From Chromera velia (taxonomy: Eukaryota; Sar; Chromeraceae), in contig JAHBMJ010000068.1 of assembly GCA_018398765.1 (NCBI GenBank), forward strand, positions 12,501 to 65,962: a stretch of 53,462 nt of DNA, read 5' to 3'. A program made the position numbers and the translations under genes. This document shows, in pieces, positions 12,801 to 24,100 of this stretch. How positions within the stretch are numbered: the first letter of the stretch is position 1; the number at the start of each line of letters is the position of its first letter. Below the pieces are notes generated by a model, which was not told the DNA's origin, searched no databases, and was given only the letters and a program-made list of their open reading frames with translations.

Positions 12801-14917
12801 ATGGAATTGAACGAAAAAGAAGGGAGGGAGGAAGGGAATGGAAAATCAATCAGGTCGCCTGGATGGACACTGTGTGGAGTGTTTGCCTTCTAAAAAGCGG
12901 AATGCGAATTACTGTTTGCCAAGAGAAATGCAGAGGCAAGAAGATGGTCGGCTACGCACAGAATACAACCATTCATGGAGAGAGAGAGTATTATTTCCTG
13001 AACATCTGCGTTGAATCGTACAGACTTTTGAAAAAAGTATTTCACGTTCTCCATTGCTTCCTATGCCCTGCTCTCTGCTCTGCGTGACGACAAATGAATG
13101 GAATCGGACGAGTGTGCCTGCAGAACTTTCTCCGAGTGTGTCTGCAGAACTTTCTATTAATGGCGGCGAGGCGGATCACTTTCTGTCTGGACCCATTCCT
13201 CCGCGAGGGGGGGACGGCAGGGGTGGTCTCAATGAGGAGGCGGGAGTCCTCTCTGCCCCCTGCAGCCCCGACAGTCAGGGAGAATGCCGGGAGTCATACG
13301 GAGGTGCAGGGACGGGGACAGGAGCTCCGAGACCGTCTGGCTTGGCTTCCTCGGACTGTTGGCAGGCAGCAACCTCGGGGGTGGGGGGGCTCTCCTCTTC
13401 GGGTGATGGAACGCTGGAGAGGTCCTCTGGGCGAATGGGGGGATTCGCAGGTATGGGAGTTGGGGGAGTCGTGGTACAGGGTTCAAGGACATTTCAGCCA
13501 CAGGAGGAGGAGACGGAGCGGACGTACACAAGCGGGAGTGGAGGGGGGAAGGCCATAGAGAGAGAAATTCAATGCTCGGGTGGGAGGGAGGGAGCGGTGT
13601 CGTCGTCATCCTCTGTGGAGGGTGACTTCGAGAAGGCAGTCTCCGAATTGATCGGTCAGTGTGTGGAGTGCTAGTTAGTTAGTCACTCTGTGGTTTTCTT
13701 TACAGGGTTTTCTCTGTTTTGGGGGGTCATTTTTGACTCTTCCAGCCCGACGGATATGTTTTCATTTGATGGCCTCTGTGTCTTAGTCTTCATTAATACC
13801 TCTGTAGTGAAAACAGTCCAGAAGAGAGGTGCCGGAGGAAAAAGATCATTTCGCCACTCTGTCTGTCTGTTTGACAGACTGCGGCTTGGAAGAAGATGAA
13901 GATCGAGCTCGAATAAGAACCTTCGCTCATTCATTCGGTCTGCGTGCAGGAATCATGCCTCCTTCCTCCGGTGAGGCCTCATCTACAGGTCGCTCTGGAT
14001 ATAAACAAGGCACTCATCTAACTCAACAGCAACAGCAGCAGTCATCCAAGATCAGTCTCTGCCCTTTTGATCCCTCCGCCGCTTCTCTCGGTTCTGTTCC
14101 TGCTGCCACGGCGGCCGAGTTGTTTCTCAAAAACAGCCCAGGCAGCAGTATAGAGGATGAAAACTTTCCGCAGACTGCAAAGGACAGGGGAAGAGAAAAG
14201 GGATGGAGGGGTCGTGAAGAAGCTGGACGCAGGAGCAGCACCAGCAGACACGACGACAGAGATCCAACGTCTTCCCCCCAACCATCGGCCTCCTCGCCCG
14301 TACCTCCGCAAGTCGGCCAGCTGCCCAAGGGACCAGATGCAGGTGTTGCGAGTGGGAGCAGATTTGCAGGAAGGGGTCCAGAAAGGGGGCAGGCTGCAAG
14401 TTCGTCCATCGTGCAGGGTGGACACGGACACCTGAGTCTTCCGCCCCGGCTAGCTGCCCTCGCAGCACCGCTCGACGGCGCCTCTGCGCGCAGGGTTTCC
14501 GACTGTTGGCGCGCCTTTGAGCAGATCAGAAGGGAGTCGCGGGACGACGGGCTCTTTGGGGGAAGGGGAGGTTGGAGAACGATGGCGCTGCGGGGAGGCA
14601 TGGACTCTGCGTCAGAGATGTGCGCGGTCAGTGAGTGAGTGAGTGAGTGAGTGAGTGAATGTTGGGAAGGGAGTGGTGTGTGTGTGTGTGTGTGTGTGTA
14701 GAAGTATGGGTGCAGGTGTTAGAGTGCGATCTGAACGTTTCTGCCGTCGCGTAATTTGTGCCTCTGCGTGCCTTTTGTAAGCATGCGCCTGCTCTGATCG
14801 CTCTTTTTTTAATGGCTTCTTTGTTTAATTGGATGAACGCAGGAGTGTGCGGAGTTCTACGGCAGCTCTCCAGATTCTGGAACCGGCTTGATCATGACAG
14901 GAGGCGGTCCTGTCTGA
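342..14917 (+). CDS. Giant ankyrin-repeat protein with FYVE-like zinc finger (15 exons)
   Basis: Probable scaffold protein. Exons I infer: 342-1133, 1421-3386, 3765-4335, 5326-5710, 6343-6670, 6949-7193, 7566-7649, 8139-8294, 8639-9348, 9903 to 11259 or 11277, 11665-11719, 11981-12700, 13124-13654, 13950-14626, 14843-14917 (TGA). Every junction keeps phase, giving about 2,883 residues. Ankyrin units are visible near 1011-1095, 1779-1860, 1996-2175, 5552-5710, 6600-6670 joined to 6949-7193 ([11 protein letters not shown], then [13 protein letters not shown]). Exon 9 carries a FYVE-like finger ([19 protein letters not shown]). Exons 2, 3 and 10-14 encode disordered Ser/Gly/Arg/Pro-rich sequence. 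Ankyrin followed by FYVE recalls Rabankyrin-5 (ANKFY1), an endosomal PI3P-binding protein, but no BTB domain is seen. The start is uncertain: ATG 342 or 603, or an acceptor at 312-314 that would place the true 5' end outside the window. Confidence 0.72.
1199..1271 (+). repeat. Compound (CT)n(GT)n microsatellite in intron 1
   Basis: A run of CT dinucleotides passes directly into GT dinucleotides inside the first intron (1134-1420) of the ankyrin-FYVE gene. The same CT-then-GT order recurs in introns near 7660-7955, 26040-26350, 26750-26870 and 39123-39183, always pyrimidine-rich on the coding strand. Open reading frames crossing it (Ser-Leu or Cys-Val repeats) are artefacts. Confidence 0.95.
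5969..6025 (+). repeat. (CA)n microsatellite in intron 4
   Basis: This is an almost pure CA tract within intron 4 (5711-6342) of the ankyrin-FYVE gene. It is the opposite strand orientation to the GT tracts in most other introns here. The rest of that intron is unremarkable apart from a (TTCC)n run just before the acceptor at 6342. Confidence 0.93.
7659..7955 (+). repeat. CT-rich then GT-rich microsatellite block in intron 7
   Basis: About 180 bases of CTCT/CCCT repeats are followed by about 110 bases of GT repeats. They fill most of intron 7 (7650-8138) between the 84-nt exon 7 and exon 8 of the ankyrin-FYVE gene. The block begins nine bases after the donor GTACGT. Confidence 0.93.
9756..9895 (+). 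repeat. (GGAT)n minisatellite at the end of intron 9
   Basis: Some 35 GGAT units, a few altered to GGAC or GCAT, run up to the acceptor ATGCAG at 9902. The tract is open in several frames (Met-Asp-Gly-Trp repeats), but the phase-consistent model splices from 9348 to 9903 and leaves it in the intron. A shorter GGAT run sits just after the ALG5 donor at 25966-25982. Confidence 0.9.
14627..14699 (+). repeat. Expanded splice donor (GTGA)n followed by (GT)n
   Basis: The donor after exon 14 of the ankyrin-FYVE gene reads GTCAGTGAGTGAGTGAG and continues as about seven GTGA units. A separate GT dinucleotide run lies at about 14681-14699. The 216-base intron ends at the acceptor AACGCAG (14842). The first GT of the array restores phase 0 into the last exon. 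Confidence 0.8.
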
Positions 14918-17908
14918 GTTGTGGGGGGGGTGTTCCTTCTTCCGTTCTGTGCTCTTTCTTTCTCTCGCTCTGCCTCTCTGCCTTTCGCTTCAGAGCCTTC
15001 GAAGAAGCCTTTCCAGTTTTTCGGCTCTGTCCTTCTGAACACGAAGGTAGACAAAGGAAGAGACGAAAAACTGGACGGTGGAGAGGAGCATGGGACGGAA
15101 ACAAAGGCAATCAAAGTGGCGCGGGGCGGAAGAAGAAGAGAAATGAATCTTTTCTGCCAGAGCAAACGAGAGAAGGAAAAGGGTGGACACTTGATCTTCC
15201 CCTCCTTTTGTTCTTCTTCATGTCCCTTTGTCCTCCCTTCCTTCTGAGTTTCTTGTCCCCTGTGCCCCCTCTTGCTTGATCTCTTCTCCCCCTTCTCTTG
15301 CGAAAAAAGAATGAATGAATGAATGAATGAATGCCTACGACACAGAACTTTACTCCAATAATTCGATTCGCCGTGCAGTCTTTGACAGCGCATTCTATTT
15401 ATTTGTATCACACAGAAAGGTGAGAAGGAGGAGTGTTCTTCCCAACTAGCCCTGACTGGAATGTTGCGATCGGTCGATCAATCGATTCTTCGATATATGG
15501 AGGCTTTTGAAGAGGAAAAGGCGATCGGTCAGAGTCGCTGCAATTCATTTGTCGAACTGCTACCAGGGGTGAATTAACCTACAATGAATTGATGCGGGCC
15601 TGCACCGCCGGTCAGTTGATCGGTCGGCTGCATGGTTGCGTCGGTTGGAGGGAGGACAGTCAGTGACGGTTCGGTGCTGGCAGTTGCGGGTTCCGAGACT
15701 ATTTGTATTCGCAATTCGCTCAATTCGCAAAAGATTTCACGACGGTGCATGGTGCTAGAGGTCTAGCCAGAGGGGTGAATGCATTGGTCGATCAGCATGT
15801 TTGCCGATGGAATTGTCGTAGATTGTATTGCGCACACTCGACTCAATAGTATTATTTTTCACTAGATTTTTCGGTTATTTAAATCATTTAAAGATTTCAT
15901 GATTTTACTGTAACACAATTTATTTTAAAAGTCATTGATAAATGATCGAGTTATTATAAGGGACGGCGCACTAACAGACTTTCGCCACGGGGTGGCGAAG
16001 AAGGTCTGACCCCCCCTCCCCCCCCCTTTTCTTATTTAATTTCGCCGCGGTCCCGATTTACATGCCCTCCACCCAAAAAGAGTGTTTTTTGGGCTTTTCC
16101 CCGTCAGTCTGAACAAAATTGATTAGGGGGGAGGCTCGAGGTTCAACACTTTTTCACTACTTTTTCGGTATTAAAAATCACAGACAGGCTACCGGAAATC
16201 CGTTTCAAGTTTACAAACGAGGAAAGTGGTGACAATCTACTAGGACAGGGCTAGGATTGTCTTTTTATAGTGCTGTTTCTTCGTTGTATGCCATCTAGGA
16301 GCTTCACAAGTGACCGTATCAACCAGGACTCGGATATCAACATGGGCCTCAGTTCTGAACTGAGATTCGGAAAGGTCAGTCACAACTGAGGTTATAGTTA
16401 TCCGGCGACATCCATGCTCTACCACTGAAGCTTGCCACTTCATTATATTGGTGTCCAGTCAAAGAGCACACTTCTGAAGACGTCATCTTTTACAAACGCT
16501 TGCTGCTTGGCGGCTCGCTGCTCGTTTTTTGACATCGACCTTTCAGCAACGGTTCGGTCTCCACACGATCTCTATCACAAAACACACAAGAAGAGTGTCT
16601 ATCTATTTCCTTCTTGATACCTTTATGTACCAAAGTGTTTGTCTTTGTCCTCTCCAGGACTTCACTGGTGCAGACGGAACCGTAAGTATGCGGCGCGGGC
16701 CTGCCGTCTGAGCCTGCACCTGCTCTGACGCATCTCTGCCGGCTTAAGGAGACACAGAATTAAGCGTGTCTCCAGGTGAAAGTAATCTGTTTGAATCTGT
16801 TCATACCCCACTCGAACTTAAAGCGGAGAGCTGTCTGTCTTCAATAGACAACCACTGTGTGTACAAGAGAAACATTGTGCAAGTGTAAGAGAAGTTGACC
16901 GACAAGTTCTCCCAGGATGGAATTGCAAGCAGAACCAGCAGGGTTAACCCGGGCTGTGAGGAAGCGCCTCGGTTCTTGTTCATCAACTAAAACCTGGTTT
17001 AAAAGCTGTTAATAGCTATTAAACATTGAATAGGACGTTTTTCAAATCTGTTTTTCTTCCGTTAAAAACACGTGACACTGTACTAGAAAACAACCTAGAA
17101 ATAATAGAAAATATATTAGAAAACAACATTAAAATAGGTTGGAAACTTTATTTTTTATGGGATAAACGGCTAAATATTAAAACGGTATACCCTTTTAATT
17201 CAATCTGCCTTGCCTGTGCTCACTTCCCTGACACTACGGGGGGCATTGACTTAAAGTTTGTTCCTAGCGTCTGGCCTATACGTCTTTCATCTCTTCCTTC
17301 TGTCCTGATTACTGCTCTTGCTACTAGCTCTCTCTCTCATGCGACCTCATACTTGACGCTCCTCCATCTGAGTGCCTTCTTCGGCATTTGCTAAGTACTT
17401 CCTACCCCTCAGTCATAACCAGTGCACTGCCTACTCCTCCTTCCTCTCAGCCCTCCCCTTACACTCCTCTGGTCCCCCGAATACACGCGTTTACCGCTTT
17501 CAGGTGGGCAATCTACAGTCCCTGACACTACTGGCCACTTGAAACCAGAATGTTCAAGTTTGTCCGCATTTTCGGCATGGCTGATCCTAGGGCTCATCAA
17601 GTTCGTCGGAACTTCGTCCACGCCTTAGTACGACGCAGCTGATCAAGTTGTCCGCGCAAGTGGCTATAACAATATCTAGCGATTTTATAAATTTACTCTG
17701 AATTTAAGTATCAGAAACTAGATCAGAAACATGTTAGACACATTAATTTACTACTAAATTCACTTAAGTTCACCTATATTATATTAAACTAGAAATTCAG
17801 TGTCAGTGCATCTATATGTTGACTATCGTTAACTCAAACTTCATCTAGAACTTCATTTTACATATATGTTCCTAATCATTCTGAAGAAACGTAGATGTGC
17901 CTAAATTT
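14918..17908. other. Intergenic spacer, AT-rich in its second half
   Basis: From 14918 to about 15420 this is probably 3' flank of the ankyrin-FYVE gene, with a (GAAT)n run at 15309-15335. From about 15440 there are scattered GATCGGTC-like words. A short perfect hairpin TTCGCCAC/GTGGCGAA lies near 15982-16000, followed by a poly-C tract. From 15840 the DNA turns AT-rich. No open frame here shows a domain, exon chain or retroelement motif I can recognise. It is most likely decayed repeat DNA. Confidence 0.6.
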
Positions 17909-18210
17909 CTAGGTGCCGGCTAGAGAAAAAAAAAAAAGTTAAAGATCTCGGGAGATCTTTTTTTTTTTTTCTTGTTTACTTTTTGACCCTGAACAACACA
18001 GTCAACACTTAACAACAGTTATGCAACAGACAAACAATACTTGTGCAACAGTTGAGACTAGGCTAGATCTACCCTTCATACACGGGGACGCGGTATGCAT
18101 AACAAAAACCTCAATCAACAAGAAGTTGAGCAACAGTTGTTTGACTGAAAAAAAAAAAAGTAGACGATCTAGGGAGATCTTTTTTTTTTTTTTCTCTAGC
18201 CGGCGCCTAG
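17909..18210. mobile_element. 302-bp foldback MITE with 7-bp target duplication
   Basis: The ends are inverted repeats: the left end CTAGGTGCCGGCTAGAGAAA matches the complement of the right end TTTCTCTAGCCGGCGCCTAG with one mismatch. Just inside each end lies a hairpin in its own right: an A-tract, a near-palindrome around AGATCTCGGGAGATCT (left) or GATCTAGGGAGATCT (right), then a T-tract. The element is flanked by the direct repeat CTAAATT at 17901-17907 and 18211-18217, a likely target-site duplication with one extra T on the left. There is no coding capacity, so it is a non-autonomous DNA transposon. Confidence 0.72.
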
Positions 18211-18339
18211 CTAAATTCACCTAAATTCACTGCCTAAATCCATTTCTAAATTCACTCGATTTGTAGGGTACCACGCATGCACTAGCTGTCAGACCCTATA
18301 GTTATGCTAGTAGTCATGCAGACCTCTGAGTCACCTCTC

Positions 18340-19563
18340 TTACAATCCTGGAACGACCGCAGCCCCCCGAGTGCAGAGGAGGACGTTCGGTGCTGCCCAC
18401 CCGATCCGGTTCCCCCTCGTGAGCGGCTCATAGCAGCCCTTGGGGAGGTCGACGGCAGCGATCACCTCCACCTCTTCAGGCTCGTCGCCGTGTCCCTCTC
18501 TCAGTCTGAGCACGAGGTCACCGAGCAGGGCATGAGTCCGTCCGGGTGCCCATCGCACGCCCGACAACTCCTCCGCTTGCAGGTGTGCTATCCTGGCACA
18601 AACTAGAGCCATGGGGCGGGCGGCGGGCGCTGCGGACGCCGCCTCCGTTGCTGCGTCTTGCGCCTCGGTGATGCGCTTCTCGAGTCGTCCCAGGCGGAAG
18701 AGAGCCATTCTGTCCCCCTCGAACTCGGACTTGAGCCACGCCACCTGCGCAACGAGGACAGAGAGGGGAAGCGGGCGCGGGAGTGCTTCGAGCTTGGAAG
18801 AATCAGGGATCTCAAGGAACGTCGTCCCATTGAGCACGACACCGGAATTGAACATGATCACGTTGCTGTGCTGCGGGAGTGAGAGCGAGGGGAATCCGTC
18901 CGGACCCCTTCCAAGCTCCACCCGGGCACTGTCGCCGCCTCTGGAGGGAGCCATCTTTGGGGCCAGCGACGTGAGCCGCGCCCCCGTCTTGAGGTCAAGG
19001 ACCGCCACTGCGGACCCCTCGTCGGCTTCGCACAGGGCGATGGATGTGCCTGGAATGACATCGACCCCGCCCTCGTTGCCAAAGTCCAGGTTCATGCTCT
19101 CGAAGTCCGGGAGCTCCCACGCAGACGCCGCCGGATCGAGGGGGAGGAGGCCGAAGTCCCAGATGGCAACGCTTCCGTCCGTACTTGGCCACTCTCGGGG
19201 CCCAAGGATGGGAGCGAATTCTGTGGTAAATGACGGGCCCAGAGACGGGGCGCCGAGAGAGCCTTCGGCCAGGGATGAGGCGTTAATAGTGACAGCCTGG
19301 TATTGCCCACCTACCAGCCAGAAGCGGTAAGCCCACCTACCGCCCACAATCCACTCGTCCGCTCCCAGGGGTGCCATCGTCCTGGGCTTGCTGCAGAGGG
19401 AGGCTCCCTCCGCGCCCTGCAAGAGCGTCTGTGACGTTGCCGGGTCCGGCAGCGCATGCTCAGTGAGGAAGACGACTGGGCCCCTCGCCAAGGTGCGTAG
19501 AGCTCCCCAGGCGGACGTCGAAGAGGACGCAGAGGAGGACGAGGAGGTCGGGGCTGCCGCCAT
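18340..19563 (-). CDS. Intronless hypothetical protein, 407 residues
   Basis: A single uninterrupted frame runs from ATG (19563-19561) to TAA (18342-18340). I do not recognise a family. The protein opens with an Ala/Ser-rich leader, then alternates short beta-like hydrophobic stretches with Trp/Gly turns (for example EWIVGGRWAYRFWLVGGQY, VAVLDLKTGARL), which could suit a beta-propeller-like fold. Around 18600-18720 it has an Ala/Glu-rich helical stretch. It lacks introns and is GC-rich, while the surrounding DNA is AT-rich and repeat-laden and the neighbouring genes are multi-exon. That fits a retrogene, a transferred gene or transposon cargo, but none of these is proven. Length and codon-like composition argue against chance. 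Confidence 0.6.
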   Translation of the reverse strand: MAAAPTSSSSSASSSTSAWGALRTLARGPVVFLTEHALPDPATSQTLLQGAEGASLCSKPRTMAPLGADEWIVGGRWAYRFWLVGGQYQAVTINASSLAEGSLGAPSLGPSFTTEFAPILGPREWPSTDGSVAIWDFGLLPLDPAASAWELPDFESMNLDFGNEGGVDVIPGTSIALCEADEGSAVAVLDLKTGARLTSLAPKMAPSRGGDSARVELGRGPDGFPSLSLPQHSNVIMFNSGVVLNGTTFLEIPDSSKLEALPRPLPLSVLVAQVAWLKSEFEGDRMALFRLGRLEKRITEAQDAATEAASAAPAARPMALVCARIAHLQAEELSGVRWAPGRTHALLGDLVLRLREGHGDEPEEVEVIAAVDLPKGCYEPLTRGNRIGWAAPNVLLCTRGAAVVPGL

Positions 19564-21129
19564 GACGCGTGAATCTCGATCGGGAGTTTCAGAACGATCG
19601 AAGAGACGGGAACCCTCTCGGAGGACAGAACTAATGCGTGAAACTTAATTCAGCCAGGGCCTCTGGTGGAGTCCTGGCCTCGTTGATGATAACGACACGA
19701 AACTACCAACACCCCTTTTTAGTTGTACTAGCTCGAAGGAACATCGTGCCTGACCGGATGCGTGCTCCTGCATATATGCGTGGAGTGCATGTTTCCACAA
19801 TTTTCCACTTGCACGCAAAATGCCAGCTACCCCCTTGCCGGGGCCCAGGGGTATGCCGGGGCCCTGAATAGAGAGGCTGAGTCTGATACGAAGGTGAAGA
19901 GACACTCTATATAGAGGAGATTTTACACAAAAAAAGATTTCCAAACATGCAAACTCGATAAGTACACTACCTGAATCTTTGCCCACCTGCTTGTCTGCAT
20001 TGAAAGAGAGAACCCGACATTGTTTTTGTTAGTGCACATGTGGTTTGAAAGGCGCAAACGACATAGTGCGGCGGCTAGCGGTGGGGCACGGTGAGAGCGA
20101 TGGTGCACGTCGGTGCGGCAGTGGCATGACGGCATAAATCAATGCATGCAGAATAGAGTATCAATTGAAGGTATGCTTGTAAGAAACAGTGAGATCTTTT
20201 TTAGGAAATCGGATTAAACAAACAATGCATCAATGTCCTACAAAGTTGAATCGGGGTAGATTGATAGCAGCTAAGCAAGTTAATGCCGGGAGGAGGCTTC
20301 GTAGTGACATCCTGGACATAACAGTTTTTAATTGTTTTTCTCTAGGTATTTCTAGGTTTCCTAAGGGCGTGTGGTGCCTCGGCTCATATACCTGTGCTGA
20401 CTTGCCAAACTTTAGATACCTAATCATGGGCCGATGACGATGGCGTATGATGATGGTGATGATGATTAAAGCGCAAATATACCTAGAAATATGTACAAAC
20501 TATTATACTAAAACTAATTTTTATATCAGCATTTGATACATTTTTTGTAACCCCTGAATGCTCTGGGTACTCAATGCATACTACTTATATATAAGAAGTA
20601 CGAAACAGTAATGAACTACAATGAACTGCACCGTCATGAGCTTGCGCTTACGTGTATTGATCTCTGAGCTGCGGGCATCCCGTCTGGTGGTGATACACGT
20701 TAGTTCGGCTCACCCCAGGATTGGCCAGTCCCATGGTTCGCCTAGGCTTGCCTCACTATATTACGAACTATAAGTAATGAAGTACTGCATGACTAATTCT
20801 AATTAATTCTAAAACTAGTAAAACATATTTTTTATGCATAGTTTTTAATATATCAATGATATCATAATATCAAGATATCCTAGAAAATATCTATACCTAT
20901 CTGTATCTAGTTTCTGTACATAACTAGTAGAGCTAAGTAGAGCGATTAAAAAGATAATAAAGGTCTGTTGTTGTTCCCTTCTACTTTTACTATACTACTA
21001 TCAGTGTGATATCACTTCTCATATCTAGTCTCATATTTTTTTTGTGCACGTAATCTACGAAATTGATGATCAAATGTAACCAGATGATGAGAATTAAATG
21101 TATATATGGACTTGGAGACAGGCATATAA
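19564..21129. other. Intergenic spacer with no recognisable gene
   Basis: The first 300 bases are mixed composition and may hold the promoter of the minus-strand 407-residue gene. From about 20180 to 21120 the DNA is AT-rich, with a small GAT/GATGAT run at about 20444-20466. A GC-richer patch near 20630-20760 includes GGTTCGCCTAGGC, only vaguely like a Pol III box B. I see no exon chain or transposon protein. Confidence 0.55.
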
Positions 21130-24100
21130 TTAGAAGTCACATTGCTCTGCGTGTTTCTCTAGGTCTGCGGCGGCAATTTGCCGCCCGCAGAGAAAGCAGG
21201 TTTTCGTCTCTTCTTCAGACGTCAAAGTCTCCCCGCCGCCACTCCCCCCAAACCGCCCATCATCACCAACAACTCCCTCAACTGCCTCGAGAAGGAGATG
21301 CCGAACGTGATCGAATGCCACGACAGTCTCGGGTTGTTCTGCTGGTGCTTTCTGCACTCCCCCCTCCCACAGGCCGGATAACCCAGTCCCCTCCCGCATG
21401 GAGCCAGAAAGCCTGCGAGAGGGCGGCAACGACCCGGAGGCGGAGAATATAAGCGAGGGAGACCCTGCCTCCCCCTCAGCCTCAGCGTCTCTCTCAACAT
21501 CCGCTCCTTTCACTTTTGTTTCGAGAAGCTGCACAGGCACTTTCAGAGCATTCTTGTCGGTGCGCCCCCCTTCCCCCTCCCCCCCCCCTGTGCCGGGCTT
21601 TCGCTTCCCTTGGAAACGCTCTGCCTCGGTAAATTGGGAGGACGCCATTACAGCCTTCTCAGATGGCAACTCTGCAATACCACCGGTCTGACTCGCAGAC
21701 TGTCTCGCACTGATTCCACTTGCCTCGGGGCTTACCCACACCTCCTCTCCGTCTTCCTCTCCACCCCCCTGTACAACACCCATCAGCCCGCGCTCTCCTC
21801 TGCCTGCCTCTCTTTCGCGAGTCATGGCAGAAGGGGAACGGGAAAGTCCAAACAACAATTCACCGACCTCCCCCCTACGCCCCTCCTTTTCCCACGGGGG
21901 CCTTCCGGCCACCCCTCCCTTCTCCCTCATGTTCACTACAGACTCCGGGGGCACTCCTGCGGCACTCAGACGATGAGGCAAAGGTCCATCCGACACCCTT
22001 CTGGCTGACTGATCGGGGACGAGGGAAGAGTCGGGCTGCCCTTCAATCAGCACACTTTCCCCCTCCATTCCTTTCTGCTCCCTGCCCGCCTGGCTCTGGT
22101 GGAGCTGTGGGGCTGTGGGCCCGCCTTTCGGGACAGAGACAGAGACAGAGACGGGAGAGTTTGCACTCTTCAAGGGGACATGAGAGACGGGGGTGAAGGG
22201 AGATCTGGAAGAAACTGGGGAGCCCTCCCGTCTCTTTCCCAGCAGCCGTCTGAGCACACGACTCGGTCCTCCTCCTCCTCCTCCTCCGTCTCCCGTTCTC
22301 CCTGTCTTGCCTTGGAGATGATGGAGTGGGGACACCCCCCATGCAGGGGATCCTCTCGTGGGGGGGGCATCCGTCGGGGTTCTCCTTGGGGGGGTGTACC
22401 CTGGGGTTGCATACGTGTAGCGAGGCACCGGGTCACTTGCTGAGACTCTGCTTTGAGGCTTCTCAGCAGAAGTGGCCAGAAGGGAGTGAAGGGGAGTGCC
22501 TTGGAGATGCCTCTGTAAAGACGGGCTTGAAGACTGCTGCGGTTGGGTGTGAAGCAGCCTTGAGGGTATCCCCTTGGGCACAAAAACTCTTGGACGGAAG
22601 GGACTGTTAGAAGGGGCAGTTTTAGAATCGGCACTGACAGTCTGTCCGGCTGAGGGTTTGTAGGCAGCTCTAGAGGAGGAATAGGGAGGCCGTGCGAATG
22701 AGTTTGCGGATTTTTTGGGACCTTCGGAGGAAGCTGATCCTCTGTTGAGGAGTCGTTGGGGAATCCTGAAGGACCTCGAGGCGGATTGGGACTGAGGGGG
22801 TGGCAGGGTCCCTCTTGGCTGCTGCACGGGGGGTCGTTGCCTTTTCGACCAGTGGGGGAGGGAAGCGGGGGGGGCTGAGGGCTGGGTTGCCCCTAGCTGT
22901 GGGTTTTCGTTGTCCGTTTTCGCGTTCTCTTTCTGATGCATTTGATAGGCAAGAGGAGAAAGCAGACGGACCGCTCCCTCCTCTCTGATTATTCTGTTGG
23001 GAGCTCCTACTTGCACACTCCTTTCTCCTGCCCCCGCAAGCTTCTCTTTCTCAGCCCCCGGACGGATACGGAGACGGAGGCGGGGGTCGTAGAACATCAC
23101 AGGGGGCTGGTCCTCTGGGAAAGGTCCGGCGTCACCCGCCGCCTCTGCACACAAACACAGGATGAAGGAAAACTCATCTGTGGGACACGATGGGAAACCA
23201 AGAGGGAGAAGAGTAGGCGATGCATTGTCCAGAGATATGGGTCAGGGGGACTGGAAAACCGCTTTTGGGCATGCAGCGGGTCTTCATGTGCAACACCACA
23301 GAACACTACCACACAAACAGTGTTTGTCGACTGAAGCAAAAACAGAAAGAGAAAATTTGCGAGACGTGAACGCGAAGGACAGAAAAAGAGATGGTGCAGA
23401 GTGAAACACATTCACAAACCTTCCTCTCCAATACAGCCTTCCCGATTTGCCCTTCCATTTTCTTTCTCTGACGTCTCAAAAGACACTGCACGTGTCTTTC
23501 CCTCCTCCCCGGGACGTTGAACCTCGGGCTCTACTACACTTCCTGTCTTTCTTGCTTCTCTCTTCTTCATGGAAAGAATCAGATCCTCCTGAGTTTTGCC
23601 TTTGCCTCCTTGCCGTTCTCTGCCTCCCGTTTCCTTCTCAGTGTCCGGAGCTCTTTGGTTTTCTCTGGTGGCCACAATTGGTGCCACTTCGAGCGCAGAG
23701 ACAGGGAAAGGTTGTGTCTGCGTAGGTTCAGCGGACTGTACAGGAGCTTTAGGGTCACTCCCCGATCCTTTTGTTTCGTTTTCCTCTTCCGTTGTGCCTG
23801 CAGCCGCCTGATGAAAGTCAAATCGAGCCTCTTCCACACAGTTTCTGTCTCCTTCTGCACCACAGTCGGCAGAAATTTGCTTGGGGACCTCCCCCTTGGC
23901 AACCTCTGACTCTGATACTGTCTTTCCCTCCTCCCCTGTGTGTCTGGTGAGGCTGACAGGGTTGGGGAGGCCATGGGGAAGAATCCTCAAGGAACAGGAA
24001 ACAGTCCCAATCTTCTGGGGACCTCTCGATAGAGAAACACTGCCGCTGTGCACTGCACGAAAGAGCGACAAGTGCACTCGGGTAAAGGGAAGGCTTGCCG

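Noticed and set aside
14758-15279. 174-codon ORF after the ankyrin-FYVE gene
   Set aside because: It overlaps the last exon in another frame and consists of pyrimidine-rich 3' flank with no domain.
20630-20760. tRNA or SINE with Pol III box B (GGTTCGCCTAGGC)
   Set aside because: No matching box A at the right distance and no cloverleaf could be drawn by eye.
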